Assembly: GCA_028713915.1 (NCBI GenBank)
Contig: JAQTNK010000021.1
Span: 1-64,000 of the forward strand
From: Rhodocyclaceae bacterium
GTDB lineage: Bacteria; Pseudomonadota; Gammaproteobacteria; Burkholderiales; Rhodocyclaceae
Direction of reading: 5' to 3'
Length of the DNA: 64,000 bases
Positions 9,444 through 18,192 of the stretch are shown here, piece by piece; positions within the stretch are counted from its first letter, which is position 1; every line of letters starts with the position of its first letter. The notes below the pieces were generated by a model. It did no database searches and was not told where the DNA came from. It saw only the letters and a program-made list of their open reading frames with translations. Both the position numbers and the translations under genes were made by a program.

Positions 9444-9722
9444 ATGCGAGCCGTGATCCCGATCAAGCAGATGGAAACGCAAGAGTACGGCAAGGGTGCC
9501 GACGGCTGGGAACGGCTGTCGACGCTCTCCGAGCCGCGGCTGTCGGAGATGGCCGAGAACTACAAGACGCTCGGCTACGAAGTCGAGGTGCGCGACATCC
9601 AGCGCACCGAAGGCAGCTGCAATACCTGCTTCGACGCCGGCAGCGAAATGGGCCAGGTGTTCGGCACCTTGTTCATCCGCCGCGGCGCCGGCACGCGCCA
9701 GGACGAAGAATTGTTCGATTGA
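9444..9722 (+). CDS. bzdS: Small conserved bzd-cluster protein (BzdS position), function unknown
   Basis: A 92-residue soluble protein with no recognisable catalytic motif. It contains one cysteine pair, GSCNTCFDAG, in its middle. Sequence near the N-terminus: IPIKQMETQEYGKGADGW. The ATG at 9444 is seven bases after the ferredoxin stop, so it belongs to the operon. The position between the ferredoxin and the GNAT gene matches bzdS in Azoarcus, from which the symbol is taken. No function is proposed beyond a possible link to the reductase electron path. Confidence 0.72.
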   Translation: MRAVIPIKQMETQEYGKGADGWERLSTLSEPRLSEMAENYKTLGYEVEVRDIQRTEGSCNTCFDAGSEMGQVFGTLFIRRGAGTRQDEELFD

Positions 9723-9760
9723 GGCCGGCGATGCCGGCGCCAAAACTTGAGGAGAAAAGC

Positions 9761-10210
9761 ATGGCCGATGAACGCGTGATGCGCGTGCTGAAGAAGGACG
9801 ACCTGGAAGCCATCGTCGCCATCGACGCCACGGTGTCGAGGCAGAACCGCCGCGAGTACTACGAGCGCAAGATTTCCACCATCACCGATCCGTCGCGCAG
9901 CATCAACTCGTCCATCGTCGCCGAGGTGAACGGCAAGGTGGTCGGCTTCATCATGGGCGACGTCTATTTCGGCGAGTTCGGCATTCCCGAAACCTCGGCC
10001 ACCATCGACTCGCTCGGCGTCGATCCGGCGCTGCAGAACAAGGGCCTCGCCAGCGAACTGCTCGACCAGTTCATGATGAACATGAAGGCGGCCGGCGTGA
10101 ACAAGGTCTACACGCTGGTGAACTGGGACGACTTCGCGCTGGAGAAATTCTTCGCGCGCCACAAGTTCGCGCCGTCCAAGCGCATCAACCTCGAATTTCA
10201 GATGCCCTGA
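9761..10210 (+). CDS. bzdT: GNAT-family N-acetyltransferase in bzd operon
   Basis: A 149-residue GNAT acetyltransferase. The acetyl-CoA binding motif A is visible as LGVDPALQNKGLASELLDQF, preceded by the beta strands IVAEVNGKVVGFIMGDV and followed by YTLVNWDDFALEKFFARHKF. The start at 9761 has GGAG ten bases upstream. GNAT enzymes of anaerobic benzoate operons in other bacteria acetylate CoA ligases or aminobenzoate analogues. Either role could fit here, but the substrate cannot be read from sequence. The symbol follows gene order in Azoarcus bzd clusters. Confidence 0.82.
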   Translation: MADERVMRVLKKDDLEAIVAIDATVSRQNRREYYERKISTITDPSRSINSSIVAEVNGKVVGFIMGDVYFGEFGIPETSATIDSLGVDPALQNKGLASELLDQFMMNMKAAGVNKVYTLVNWDDFALEKFFARHKFAPSKRINLEFQMP

Positions 10211-10223
10211 GCGCCGGGAATGG

Positions 10224-10859
10224 ATGCCCATGTGGATCGACTGCCACTGCCATACGCGGCACTCGAATGACAACTACCTCGAACCGCAGGCGCTGGTGCG
10301 GCGCGCCAAGGCCCTCGGCCTGGGCGGCATCGTCGTTACCGAGCACCACTCGGTCGAGGCTTCGGAGCCGGTCGAGCAGATCGGCCGCGAGGAGGGCTTG
10401 CTGGTGCTGAGAGGCGTGGAAATCTCGACCGACCGCGGCCACCTGCTCGCCTTCGGGCTGGCCGACGACGGCTGGAACGTCTGGGGGCGCAACCACTACA
10501 TCCCGCTGGCGGAAGCCATCGAACGCGTGAACGGCCTCGGCGGCATCTGCGTGCCGGCCCATCCGTTCCGCGAAGTCGGCGTCGCCAGCCTGCTCGAAGG
10601 GCTGCTCGACGTCACCGGCATCGCCGCCGTCGAAACGCACAACGGCGGCAACGTGCACAGCGACAACGAACTGGCGCTGCAAGCCGCCGCCTGCATGGAG
10701 CTGCCGGCGCTGGGCGGCAGCGATTGCCACAAGGAGGAAGCCATCGGCCGCTGCGCCACCGAGTTCGCGGCGGACATCGCCGACATGGCGGACTTCATCG
10801 CGGCGGTGAAGCGCGGCGATTGCCGCGGCGCCTATTACCCGGGCTATCGCCCGACCTGA
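10224..10859 (+). CDS. bzdU: PHP-domain metal-dependent phosphoesterase-like protein
   Basis: A 211-residue PHP-fold protein. Metal ligands are visible in order: WIDCHCHTRHS (residues 4-14), VVTEHHSVE, VLRGVEIST, VPAHPFREV and LGGSDCHKEEA. These are the hallmarks of PHP phosphoesterases related to histidinol phosphatase and the PolX/RNase AM group. Its role in benzoate breakdown is unknown. The start is at 10224 or 10230. It is 13 bases after bzdT and followed at once by bzdV, so it is co-transcribed. The symbol is by gene order. Confidence 0.82.
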   Translation: MPMWIDCHCHTRHSNDNYLEPQALVRRAKALGLGGIVVTEHHSVEASEPVEQIGREEGLLVLRGVEISTDRGHLLAFGLADDGWNVWGRNHYIPLAEAIERVNGLGGICVPAHPFREVGVASLLEGLLDVTGIAAVETHNGGNVHSDNELALQAAACMELPALGGSDCHKEEAIGRCATEFAADIADMADFIAAVKRGDCRGAYYPGYRPT

Positions 10860-10873
10860 ATCTGGAGCAAACG

Positions 10874-13423
10874 ATGAGCGCGGTGCAGCAGGTCAAATGG
10901 TGGAGCGCGAGCCGGCGCAGGGACATGACGGCTTTCGGCGTGACGGTCGCGCTGAGCGTCGACGGCCAGGCCGTCACGGCACCGAACGGCGCGTCAGTGC
11001 TGAACGCCGCGCACAATGGCGGCATCTACATCCCGGCGTTGTGCACCCATCCCGACCTGCCGCCGCCCTGCCAGACTGCCCACGGCGGCGGCTGCAATCT
11101 CTGCGTCGTCGAAGTCGAGGGCCGCGCCGGGCTGCATCACGCCTGCTCGCTGACGGTCGCGGAGGGACTGACGATCCGCACCGACTCGCCGGCGATCCGC
11201 GAGGAGCGGCAGAGCGCGCTGGCCAAAATACTGGGCAAGCATCCGCACGTCTGCCTCACCTGCCCGCAGCGCGAAGGCTGCTCGCGCAGCCAGTGTTCCT
11301 ACGGCAATCCGCCCGAGACGCGCTGCTGCGAAATCTTCTCCAGTTGCGAGCTGCGCAAGGTGTCCGACTACATCGGCATTCCCAACTCGACGCCCGGCTA
11401 CAAGTTCGGCGGCCTGCCGGTCATCAAGGACGAACCGTTCTTCGACCGCGACTACAACCTCTGCATCGACTGCCGCCGCTGCCTCGTCGCCTGCAACGAC
11501 ATCCGCGGCGTCGGCTGCCTCGAAGTCAAGGAAGTCGAGACGCCGCAGGGCAAGCGCACTTACGTCGGCACCATCGCCCCGACGCTGCTCGAATCCGGCT
11601 GCAAGTTCTGCCAGGCCTGCGTCGTCGTCTGCCCGACCGGCGCGCTCACCGACCGCACGCTCGACCCGGCGCGGCGCGAGGCATCCATGGTGCCGTGCCA
11701 GGCCGCCTGCCCCGCCGGCATCGACGTGCCGCGCTACGTGCAGCTCGCCGCCGAAGGCAAGTACGGCGAAGCGGTCGCCGTGGTGCGCGAGAAGCTGCCC
11801 TTCCCCGGCATCCTCGGCCGCGCCTGCTTCGCCATGTGCGAGTCGGCCTGCCGCCGCGGCAAGCTCGACGATCCGCTGTCGATCCGCAGCCTGAAGCGCA
11901 TCGCCGACGACAACGACACCGGCCTCTGGCGCCAATATGCCAAGCGACTGCCGGCGACCGGCCGCCGCGCCGCCATCGTCGGCGCCGGGCCCGCCGGCCT
12001 CACCGCCGCCTACTACCTCGCCAAGCAGGGCCACGCCGTCACCGTCTTCGACGCCCGGCCGCAGGCCGGCGGCATGGCGCGCTACGGCATTCCGTCCTAT
12101 CGCGTGCCGCACGCCGTCATCGACCGCGAAGTGGCCGAAGTCGAGAAGCTCGGCGTCGAGTTCCGCTTCGGCAGCGCCGTCGCCGACCTCGATGCGCTGT
12201 TCGCCGCCGGCTTCGAGGCGGCGTTCATCGCCGTCGGCTGCCAGGGCGGCGACCGTCTCGGCATCCCCGGCGACGACCTGCCCGGCGTCCTCGACAGCCC
12301 GACGTATCTGCACGCGGTCGCCACCGGCCTCGTCAATGCGCCCGGCAGCGGCGTATCCACCGGCGGGCGCGTCGCCGTCATCGGCGGCGGCAACGTCGCC
12401 ACCGACAACGCGCGGTCCTCGCGCCGCTTCGGCGCCGCGGTGGACATGGTCTATCGCCGCAGCAAGGCCGAGATGCCGGCGCGCCAGGAGGAATTCGACG
12501 GCTGCATCGACGAAGGCGTGAATGTCCGCTACCTGCTGGCGCCGAAGAAGATCGCGGCCAGCGCCGACGGCGGCGCCGGCATGAAAATCACCTACGCGCG
12601 CATGGAACTCGGCGCGCCCGACGCCTCGGGCCGCCGCCGGCCGATGGAGGTCGCCGGCAGCGAATTCGACGAGGACGTCGATCTCGTCATCGCGGCGGTC
12701 GGACAGCATGCGCAGAAGTTCGCCGGCTTCGGCGTGCAGACCGACGCCAAGGGCCGCATCGTCGTGCGCGAAGACAGCCTGCTCACCAGCCGGCCGGCCG
12801 TCTATGCCGGCGGCGACTGCGTGCTCGGGCCGGCGACGCTGATCGAGTCCGTGGCCCACGGCCGCCTCGCCGCCGCCGCCATGGACAAGCAATTGGGCGG
12901 CGACGGCGACATCGCCGAGAAGCTGTTGCCCGACGGCTGGCAGACCAGCCCGCATCTGGGCCGCGACGCCGACTTCAATCGCCGCCGCAAGGTCCATCCG
13001 ATGATGCTGGCGCCCGCCGCCCGCGGCGGCTGGGACGAAGTCGAGCACGCCTACGGCGACGCCGACGCGCGCCGCGAAGCTTCGCGCTGCTTCAAGTGCA
13101 ACCTGGCGCCGCTGATCGCCGACGCCACGCTGCCGCCGGAATCGTCGCTGGAATTCTGCGCGGCGGCCGTGGCGCAAGTGCCGGCGGCAGCGGGCGTGTT
13201 CCAGCTGCTCGATGCCGACAAGAACGTGCTGATGATCAAGGGCGTGGAAAACCTGCGCGCCGGCCTCGAGGAACAGTTGGCGCGCCAGCAGACCGCGAAG
13301 ACTTTCGTCTTCGAGGAAGCGGCGATGTACACCTCGCGCGAGTCGCAGCTGATCCAGGCCTACTTGCAGCAACACGGGAAAATGCCCGGCGGCGGCGCCG
13401 ACGAGCTCGACGATTTGTTCTAG
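10874..13423 (+). CDS. bzdV: BzdV, multi-domain NAD(P)H:ferredoxin oxidoreductase-like protein
   Basis: An 849-residue chimera. About residues 20-100 form a plant-type [2Fe-2S] domain (CNLCVVEVEG). Next is a NuoG-like cysteine segment (CLTCPQREGCSRSQC). Then come two [4Fe-4S] motifs (CIDCRRCLVAC and CKFCQACVVVCP), a GltD-like segment (CQAACPAGIDVPRYV), an FAD dinucleotide fold (VGAGPAGLTAAYYLAKQG, near residue 370) and an NADPH fold (VIGGGNVATDNA, near residue 500). It probably re-reduces ferredoxin BzdM from pyridine nucleotide. ATG at 10874. A second in-frame ATG at 10925 is possible. Confidence 0.88.
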   Translation: MSAVQQVKWWSASRRRDMTAFGVTVALSVDGQAVTAPNGASVLNAAHNGGIYIPALCTHPDLPPPCQTAHGGGCNLCVVEVEGRAGLHHACSLTVAEGLTIRTDSPAIREERQSALAKILGKHPHVCLTCPQREGCSRSQCSYGNPPETRCCEIFSSCELRKVSDYIGIPNSTPGYKFGGLPVIKDEPFFDRDYNLCIDCRRCLVACNDIRGVGCLEVKEVETPQGKRTYVGTIAPTLLESGCKFCQACVVVCPTGALTDRTLDPARREASMVPCQAACPAGIDVPRYVQLAAEGKYGEAVAVVREKLPFPGILGRACFAMCESACRRGKLDDPLSIRSLKRIADDNDTGLWRQYAKRLPATGRRAAIVGAGPAGLTAAYYLAKQGHAVTVFDARPQAGGMARYGIPSYRVPHAVIDREVAEVEKLGVEFRFGSAVADLDALFAAGFEAAFIAVGCQGGDRLGIPGDDLPGVLDSPTYLHAVATGLVNAPGSGVSTGGRVAVIGGGNVATDNARSSRRFGAAVDMVYRRSKAEMPARQEEFDGCIDEGVNVRYLLAPKKIAASADGGAGMKITYARMELGAPDASGRRRPMEVAGSEFDEDVDLVIAAVGQHAQKFAGFGVQTDAKGRIVVREDSLLTSRPAVYAGGDCVLGPATLIESVAHGRLAAAAMDKQLGGDGDIAEKLLPDGWQTSPHLGRDADFNRRRKVHPMMLAPAARGGWDEVEHAYGDADARREASRCFKCNLAPLIADATLPPESSLEFCAAAVAQVPAAAGVFQLLDADKNVLMIKGVENLRAGLEEQLARQQTAKTFVFEEAAMYTSRESQLIQAYLQQHGKMPGGGADELDDLF

Positions 13424-13433
13424 GGGAGGATGC

Positions 13434-14204
13434 ATGTCCGCATACAAGTTCATCACCGCGACGGTGGCCGACGGCCTGGCGACGCTGACCATCGACCGGG
13501 CGCCGCTCAACGTGCTCGACATCGCCACCATGGAGGAAATGGCCGCCGCGCTCGACGTCCTCGCGGCGGCGCCGACGGTGCGCCTGCTGCTGGTCGCCGC
13601 CGCCGGCGAGAAGGCCTTCTCCGCCGGCGTCGAAGTCGCCGACCATACGCCCGACAAAGTCGATCGCATGATCGAGATCTTCCACGCCGTGATCCGCAAG
13701 ATCGAAGCTTTCCCGGTGCCGACCCTGGCCGCCGTGCACGGCGCCGCGCTCGGCGGCGGCCTCGAAGTCGCCCTGGCCTGCGACATGATCGTCGCCGCCG
13801 CCGGCGCCAAGCTCGGCCAGCCGGAAATCCGCCTCGCCGTCTTTCCGCCGGTGGCCGCCGTGCTGCTGCCGCGCCTCTTGCCGCCGGCGCGCGCCAACGA
13901 GATGCTCTATGGCGGTGGCATCATGCTGGCGGAAGAAGCATTGCAATACGGCCTGGTGAATCGCGTCTTCGCGCGCGAGACCTTCGCCGCCGAGGCGCGC
14001 GCCTTCGCCGCGCCCTTCCTCGAGCTTTCCCGCAGCGCGCTGATGAGCACCAAGAAGGCGGTGCGCCTGGCGACGCCGTCTTTCGGCGACGCCCTGGCGC
14101 GCGTGGAAACGCTCTATCTGAAAGAACTCATGGCCACCGCGGACGCCAAGGAGGGCCTCGACGCCTTCCTCGCCAAGCGCAAGCCGGTCTGGACACATTG
14201 CTAG
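13434..14204 (+). CDS. bzdW: Cyclohexa-1,5-diene-1-carbonyl-CoA hydratase
   Basis: A 256-residue crotonase-family enzyme. It adds water to cyclohexa-1,5-diene-1-carbonyl-CoA, the reductase product, giving 6-hydroxycyclohex-1-ene-1-carbonyl-CoA. The oxyanion-hole regions AGEKAFSAGVEVADH and VHGAALGGGLEVALACDM are clear. Length is normal for the family. ATG at 13434 has GGGAGG upstream and is ten bases after bzdV. Specificity is inferred from position between bzdV and bzdX, since crotonases look alike. Confidence 0.9.
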   Translation: MSAYKFITATVADGLATLTIDRAPLNVLDIATMEEMAAALDVLAAAPTVRLLLVAAAGEKAFSAGVEVADHTPDKVDRMIEIFHAVIRKIEAFPVPTLAAVHGAALGGGLEVALACDMIVAAAGAKLGQPEIRLAVFPPVAAVLLPRLLPPARANEMLYGGGIMLAEEALQYGLVNRVFARETFAAEARAFAAPFLELSRSALMSTKKAVRLATPSFGDALARVETLYLKELMATADAKEGLDAFLAKRKPVWTHC

Positions 14205-14219
14205 GCTAGGGAGAAAAAT

Positions 14220-15287
14220 ATGATTCCGTCGCACATCGATACCTGGCAGATGCCGGAACCGGGCAAGCTCGCCCGTGCCCGCATTCCGCTGCCCGCACTC
14301 AAGCCCGACGACGTGGTGGTGAAGATCGCCGGCTGCGGCGTCTGCCATACCGACTTGTCCTATTTCTACATGGGCGTGCCGACGGTGCAGAAGCCGCCGC
14401 TTTCCCTCGGCCATGAAATCTCCGGCGTCGTCGTCGGCGGCCGCGCCGACCTGATCGGCAAGGAAGTCGTCGTGCCGGCGGTAATCCCCTGCGGCGAGTG
14501 CCCGATCTGCCGCAGCGGCCGCAGCAACCGCTGCCTCGCCCAGCAGATGCCCGGCAATTCGATGGGCATCTACGGCGGCTTCTCCAGCCACATCGTCGTC
14601 GGCGGCCGCTTCCTGTGCCAAGTGCCGGAGCGCGGCGCGACGCCGCTCGAACATCTGTCCGTCGTCGCCGACGCCGTCACCACGCCCTACCAGGCCGCCG
14701 TGCGGGCCGAGCTCAAGGCCGGCGACGTCGCCATCGTCATCGGCGCCGCCGGCGGCGTCGGCTCCTTCATGACCCAGACCGCCAAGGGCATGGGCGCGGC
14801 GGCCGTGATCGGCATCGACATCAACGAAGAGAAGCTGCAGATGATGACGGGCTACGGCGCCGACTTCGTCATCAACCCCAGGGGCAAGAGCGCGAAGGAA
14901 GTGAAGGAGCTGGTCAAGGGCTATTGCAAGTCCCAGGGCCTGCCGACCAACTACGGCTGGAAAGTGTTCGAGGTGACGGGCTCCAAGCCCGGCCAGGAAC
15001 TCGCGCTGGCGCTGCTGTCCTTCGTCGGCACGCTGCTGGTGGTCGGCTACGGCACCGAGGAGACGAGCTACATGCTCTCCAAGCTGATGGCCTTCGACGC
15101 CCAGCTTATCGGCACCTGGGGCTGCCCGCCGGAACGCTATCCGGAAGTCCTGGCCATGTGCCTGGACGGCCGCATCCAGCTCGGGCCTTTCGTCGAGACG
15201 CGGCCGATGAGCACGATTGCGCAAGTTTTCGAACAAGCCCACCATGGGGAACTCAAGCGCCGCGTGGTGCTGACCCCGGATTTCTGA
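14220..15287 (+). CDS. bzdX: 6-hydroxycyclohex-1-ene-1-carbonyl-CoA dehydrogenase
   Basis: A 355-residue zinc-type medium-chain alcohol dehydrogenase. Catalytic zinc ligands lie in CGVCHTDLSYFYMGV and GHEISG. The structural zinc loop is CGECPICRSGRSNRC. The NAD fold is IGAAGGVGSFMTQTAKGMGA. It oxidises the hydroxy product of BzdW to 6-oxocyclohex-1-ene-1-carbonyl-CoA. ATG at 14220 with GGGAG upstream, 15 bases after bzdW. Function is supported by order and by the unusual YFYMGV context seen in Had/BzdX proteins. Confidence 0.93.
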   Translation: MIPSHIDTWQMPEPGKLARARIPLPALKPDDVVVKIAGCGVCHTDLSYFYMGVPTVQKPPLSLGHEISGVVVGGRADLIGKEVVVPAVIPCGECPICRSGRSNRCLAQQMPGNSMGIYGGFSSHIVVGGRFLCQVPERGATPLEHLSVVADAVTTPYQAAVRAELKAGDVAIVIGAAGGVGSFMTQTAKGMGAAAVIGIDINEEKLQMMTGYGADFVINPRGKSAKEVKELVKGYCKSQGLPTNYGWKVFEVTGSKPGQELALALLSFVGTLLVVGYGTEETSYMLSKLMAFDAQLIGTWGCPPERYPEVLAMCLDGRIQLGPFVETRPMSTIAQVFEQAHHGELKRRVVLTPDF

Positions 15288-15309
15288 ACAATTCACAGGA
15301 GCACACGAT

Positions 15310-16440
15310 ATGGCATTGGAATGGCTGCGGCGCGACGACGAACTCAAGGACCACGCTCTTCAGGGCACCGAGCATTTCGGCAACGACGCCCCCTCGATCA
15401 TCTATGAAAAGCGCCCGGTGGCCGATCCGCAGGGCAACCCGGTGGCCGGCCTCTACGCCGCCTGGATCTGGCTCAACAACCCGGCGCAGTACAACTCCTA
15501 CACCACCGAGATGGTGAAGGGCGTGATCGCCGGCTTCCAGCGCGCGTCCTCGGATCGCGAAGTCGTGGCGGTGGTGTTCACCGCCGTCGGCGACAAGGCC
15601 TTCTGCACCGGCGGCAACACGGCGGAATATTCCGCCTACTATTCGCGTCGCCCCAACGAGTACGGCGAGTACATGGATCTGTTCAACGCCATGGTCGACG
15701 GCATCCTCAACTGCAAGAAGCCGGTGATCTCGCGCGTGAACGGCATGCGCGTCGCCGGCGGCCAGGAGATCGGCATGGCCACCGACCTCACCGTCAGCTC
15801 CGACCTCGCCATCTACGGCCAGGCCGGCCCCAAGCACGGCTCGGCGCCCGACGGCGGCTCGACCGACTTCCTGCCCTGGTTTCTCAACATGGAAGATGCG
15901 ATGTTCAACTGCATCTCCTGCGAGACCTGGAGCGCCTACAAGATGAAGGCGAAGAACCTGCTGACCAAGGTCGTGCCGGTGCTGAAGAAGGACGGCCAGT
16001 GGGTGAGGAATCCCCTGGTGCGCACCGACACCTATGTCGACGACGGCGAGATCGTCTATGGCGAATCCATTCCCGCCGACCAGGTCAAGGCGGCGAAGGA
16101 GCTGATGGCGCAATGCACGACCGACTTCGCCCGGCTCGATGCGGCGGTCAATGAACTGGTATGGAAGTTCACCAACCTTTTCCCGAGCTGTTTGATGAAG
16201 TCCATCGACGGCATCCGCGCCAAGAAGAAATTCTTCTGGGACCAGATGAAGCTCGCCAACCGCCACTGGCTCGCCGCCAACATGAACCACGAAGCCTGGC
16301 TCGGCTTCAACGCCTTCGACGCCAAGAAAGTCACCGGCAAGGACGTCATCGACTTCGTCAAGTATCGCCAGCTGGTGGCCGAGGGCGCCGTGTTCGACGA
16401 AGCCTTCGCCGCGCAAGTGCTGGCCAAGCCGAAGGCCTGA
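15310..16440 (+). CDS. bzdY: 6-oxocyclohex-1-ene-1-carbonyl-CoA hydrolase
   Basis: A 376-residue member of the crotonase superfamily, longer than simple hydratases. It opens the ring by adding two waters, giving 3-hydroxypimelyl-CoA. The oxyanion region KAFCTGGNTAEYSAYYSRRP and the loop RVAGGQEIGMATDLTVSSD are characteristic of Oah/BzdY/BamA-type hydrolases. The N-terminus MALEWLRRDDELKDH and the C-terminal INAF-like VDFVKYRQLVAEGAVFDE region complete the family pattern. ATG at 15310 with CAGGAG upstream. bzdZ follows four bases after the stop. Confidence 0.94.
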   Translation: MALEWLRRDDELKDHALQGTEHFGNDAPSIIYEKRPVADPQGNPVAGLYAAWIWLNNPAQYNSYTTEMVKGVIAGFQRASSDREVVAVVFTAVGDKAFCTGGNTAEYSAYYSRRPNEYGEYMDLFNAMVDGILNCKKPVISRVNGMRVAGGQEIGMATDLTVSSDLAIYGQAGPKHGSAPDGGSTDFLPWFLNMEDAMFNCISCETWSAYKMKAKNLLTKVVPVLKKDGQWVRNPLVRTDTYVDDGEIVYGESIPADQVKAAKELMAQCTTDFARLDAAVNELVWKFTNLFPSCLMKSIDGIRAKKKFFWDQMKLANRHWLAANMNHEAWLGFNAFDAKKVTGKDVIDFVKYRQLVAEGAVFDEAFAAQVLAKPKA

Positions 16441-16444
16441 GGCG

Positions 16445-17191
<747 letters not shown>

Positions 17192-17225
17192 AATGAAACC
17201 TGCTCTGGTATCGGCGTTGGAGCGT

Positions 17226-17331
17226 GATCGGGCCGGCGGGGTGCCCTGCCGCGCTCCATGTCCCCCGTCGGCGGCAAAGCCGCCTCCTCCTCCTTTACTT
17301 ACGCGCAACAGGGCACCCCACCGGCCCGATC
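17226..17331 (-). repeat. Double-hairpin palindromic element, copy 1
   Basis: The outer arms are 23 bases (17226-17248 and 17309-17331), complementary with one mismatch. Inside are the conserved blocks read on the minus strand as AAGTAAAGGAGGAGG and CGGGGGACATGGAG, which flank an inner 6-bp hairpin. The outer arm sequence resembles copy 4 (31703-31804) rather than the adjacent copy 2. Orientation is given by the strand carrying AAGTAAAGGAGGAGG. On the bzd transcript this copy is antisense. Confidence 0.9.
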
Positions 17332-17384
17332 CGGAACCACCGTGCGGTCGTCAAGCAGCTAAAGACACGCACCGAGGGTTACGG

Positions 17385-17484
17385 CCACGGATGGCGGGTG
17401 TCCGATTCCCGCAAGTAAAGGAGGAGGGCCGGCGCTTTTTCGGCCCGGGGGACATGGAGGGAATCGGACACCCGCCGTCCGTGG
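17385..17484 (+). repeat. Double-hairpin palindromic element, copy 2
   Basis: The outer arms are 26 bases (17385-17410 and 17459-17484), complementary except for one T-G wobble. The plus strand carries AAGTAAAGGAGGAGG and CGGGGGACATGGAG around an inner hairpin GGGCCG/CGGCCC. The arms resemble copy 3, sharing GTCCGATTCCC-like sequence. It lies head-on to copy 1 and is sense with respect to the bzd operon. Confidence 0.9.
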
Positions 17485-17544
17485 CGCGCGGACCCAAAAA
17501 GACGACGCGCTTGTCGGCCTTGCAGCGCGGATGGAGAGACTGAG

Positions 17545-18153
17545 ATGAACATCTATTCGTTCGACGGCGTGATACCGGTGATCGACCCGACCGCCTTCGT
17601 CCATCCGAGCGCGGTGGTGATCGGCGACGTCATCATCGGGCCAGGCGTCTATGTCGCGCCCTGCGCCTCGCTGCGCGGCGACCTCGGGCGGATCGTCGTC
17701 GGCGCCGGCTCCAACATCCAGGATTGCGTCGTGCTCCACGGCTTTCCCGGCACCGACACCGTCATCGAGGAAGACGGGCATATCGGCCACGGCGCCATCA
17801 TCCACGCCTGCACCCTGCGCCGCAACGTGCTCGTCGGCATGAATGCCGTCGTCATGGACCATGCGCTGATCGGCGAATCGGCCATCATCGCCGCCCAGGC
17901 CTTCGTGCCGGCCGAGATGGAAGTGCCGGCGCGGCATCTCGCCGTCGGCGTGCCGGCCAAGGTGCTGCGCGCGCTGACCGAGGAAGAGCTGGCGTGGAAG
18001 CGCAACGGCACCGCCGTCTATCAGGACGTCTGCCGGCGCTCGCGGATTTCCATGGTGCCGTGCACGCCGCTGGCGGCCCCGGAAGCGAACCGGCGCCGCT
18101 GCACCGAGCCGGACGCCTTGCCGCTGTCGGAGTTCAAGCGACGAAACAGTTGA
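17545..18153 (+). CDS. paaY: PaaY-like hexapeptide-repeat (gamma-carbonic-anhydrase fold) protein
   Basis: A 202-residue left-handed beta-helix protein with hexapeptide repeats through about residues 10-150. The His residues in VLHGFPG, GHIGHGAIIHACTL place it in the gamma-carbonic-anhydrase/PaaY/CaiE group. PaaY proteins have been linked to thioesterase activity that rescues trapped CoA in phenylacetate breakdown. A similar repair role for dead-end CoA esters would fit here. ATG at 17545, just after the hairpin pair. The symbol is by similarity, with no direct proof of substrate. Confidence 0.78.
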   Translation: MNIYSFDGVIPVIDPTAFVHPSAVVIGDVIIGPGVYVAPCASLRGDLGRIVVGAGSNIQDCVVLHGFPGTDTVIEEDGHIGHGAIIHACTLRRNVLVGMNAVVMDHALIGESAIIAAQAFVPAEMEVPARHLAVGVPAKVLRALTEEELAWKRNGTAVYQDVCRRSRISMVPCTPLAAPEANRRRCTEPDALPLSEFKRRNS

Positions 18154-18171
18154 CGATCAGCATGGGAGACG

Positions 18172-18192
18172 CCGGCGCCACGCCGGCGCCGG
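18172..18192. repeat. Small GC-rich hairpin before bzdA
   Basis: CGGCGCC-ACGCC-GGCGCCG forms a 7-bp stem and 5-base loop (8 bp with the outer C-G pair). The stem sequence is identical to the hairpin at 4745-4763. It sits between the paaY-like stop and the bzdA ribosome site. No T tract follows, so it may be a processing or stability element rather than a terminator. Confidence 0.45.

Larger units (their letters stand above)
17192..17544. other. 353-base gap between bzdZ and the paaY-like gene
   Basis: The gap holds two double-hairpin elements in opposite orientation, separated by 53 bases, and no credible gene. An open frame runs through both hairpins, but it merely reads the palindromes and has no ribosome site. 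The gap separates bzdN-Z from the paaY-like gene and bzdA. No T-tract terminator is visible, so read-through into bzdA is possible. Confidence 0.75.

Noticed and set aside
10994-13897. 967-codon open frame on the minus strand opposite bzdV and bzdW
   Set aside because: It is the antisense shadow of high-GC coding DNA: its composition is Ala/Gly/Arg-rich without motifs, and bzdV and bzdW explain the region fully.
17411-17460. AAAGGAGGAG in the hairpin core as a ribosome site with the downstream ATG
   Set aside because: The distance to ATG is about 35 bases with a hairpin between, and no frame continues as a gene. The block is conserved in copies of both orientations.
17193-17543. 116-codon frame between bzdZ and the paaY-like gene
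   Set aside because: It reads through both double hairpins, has no ribosome site, and similar frames arise at the other copies, so it is a product of the repeats.
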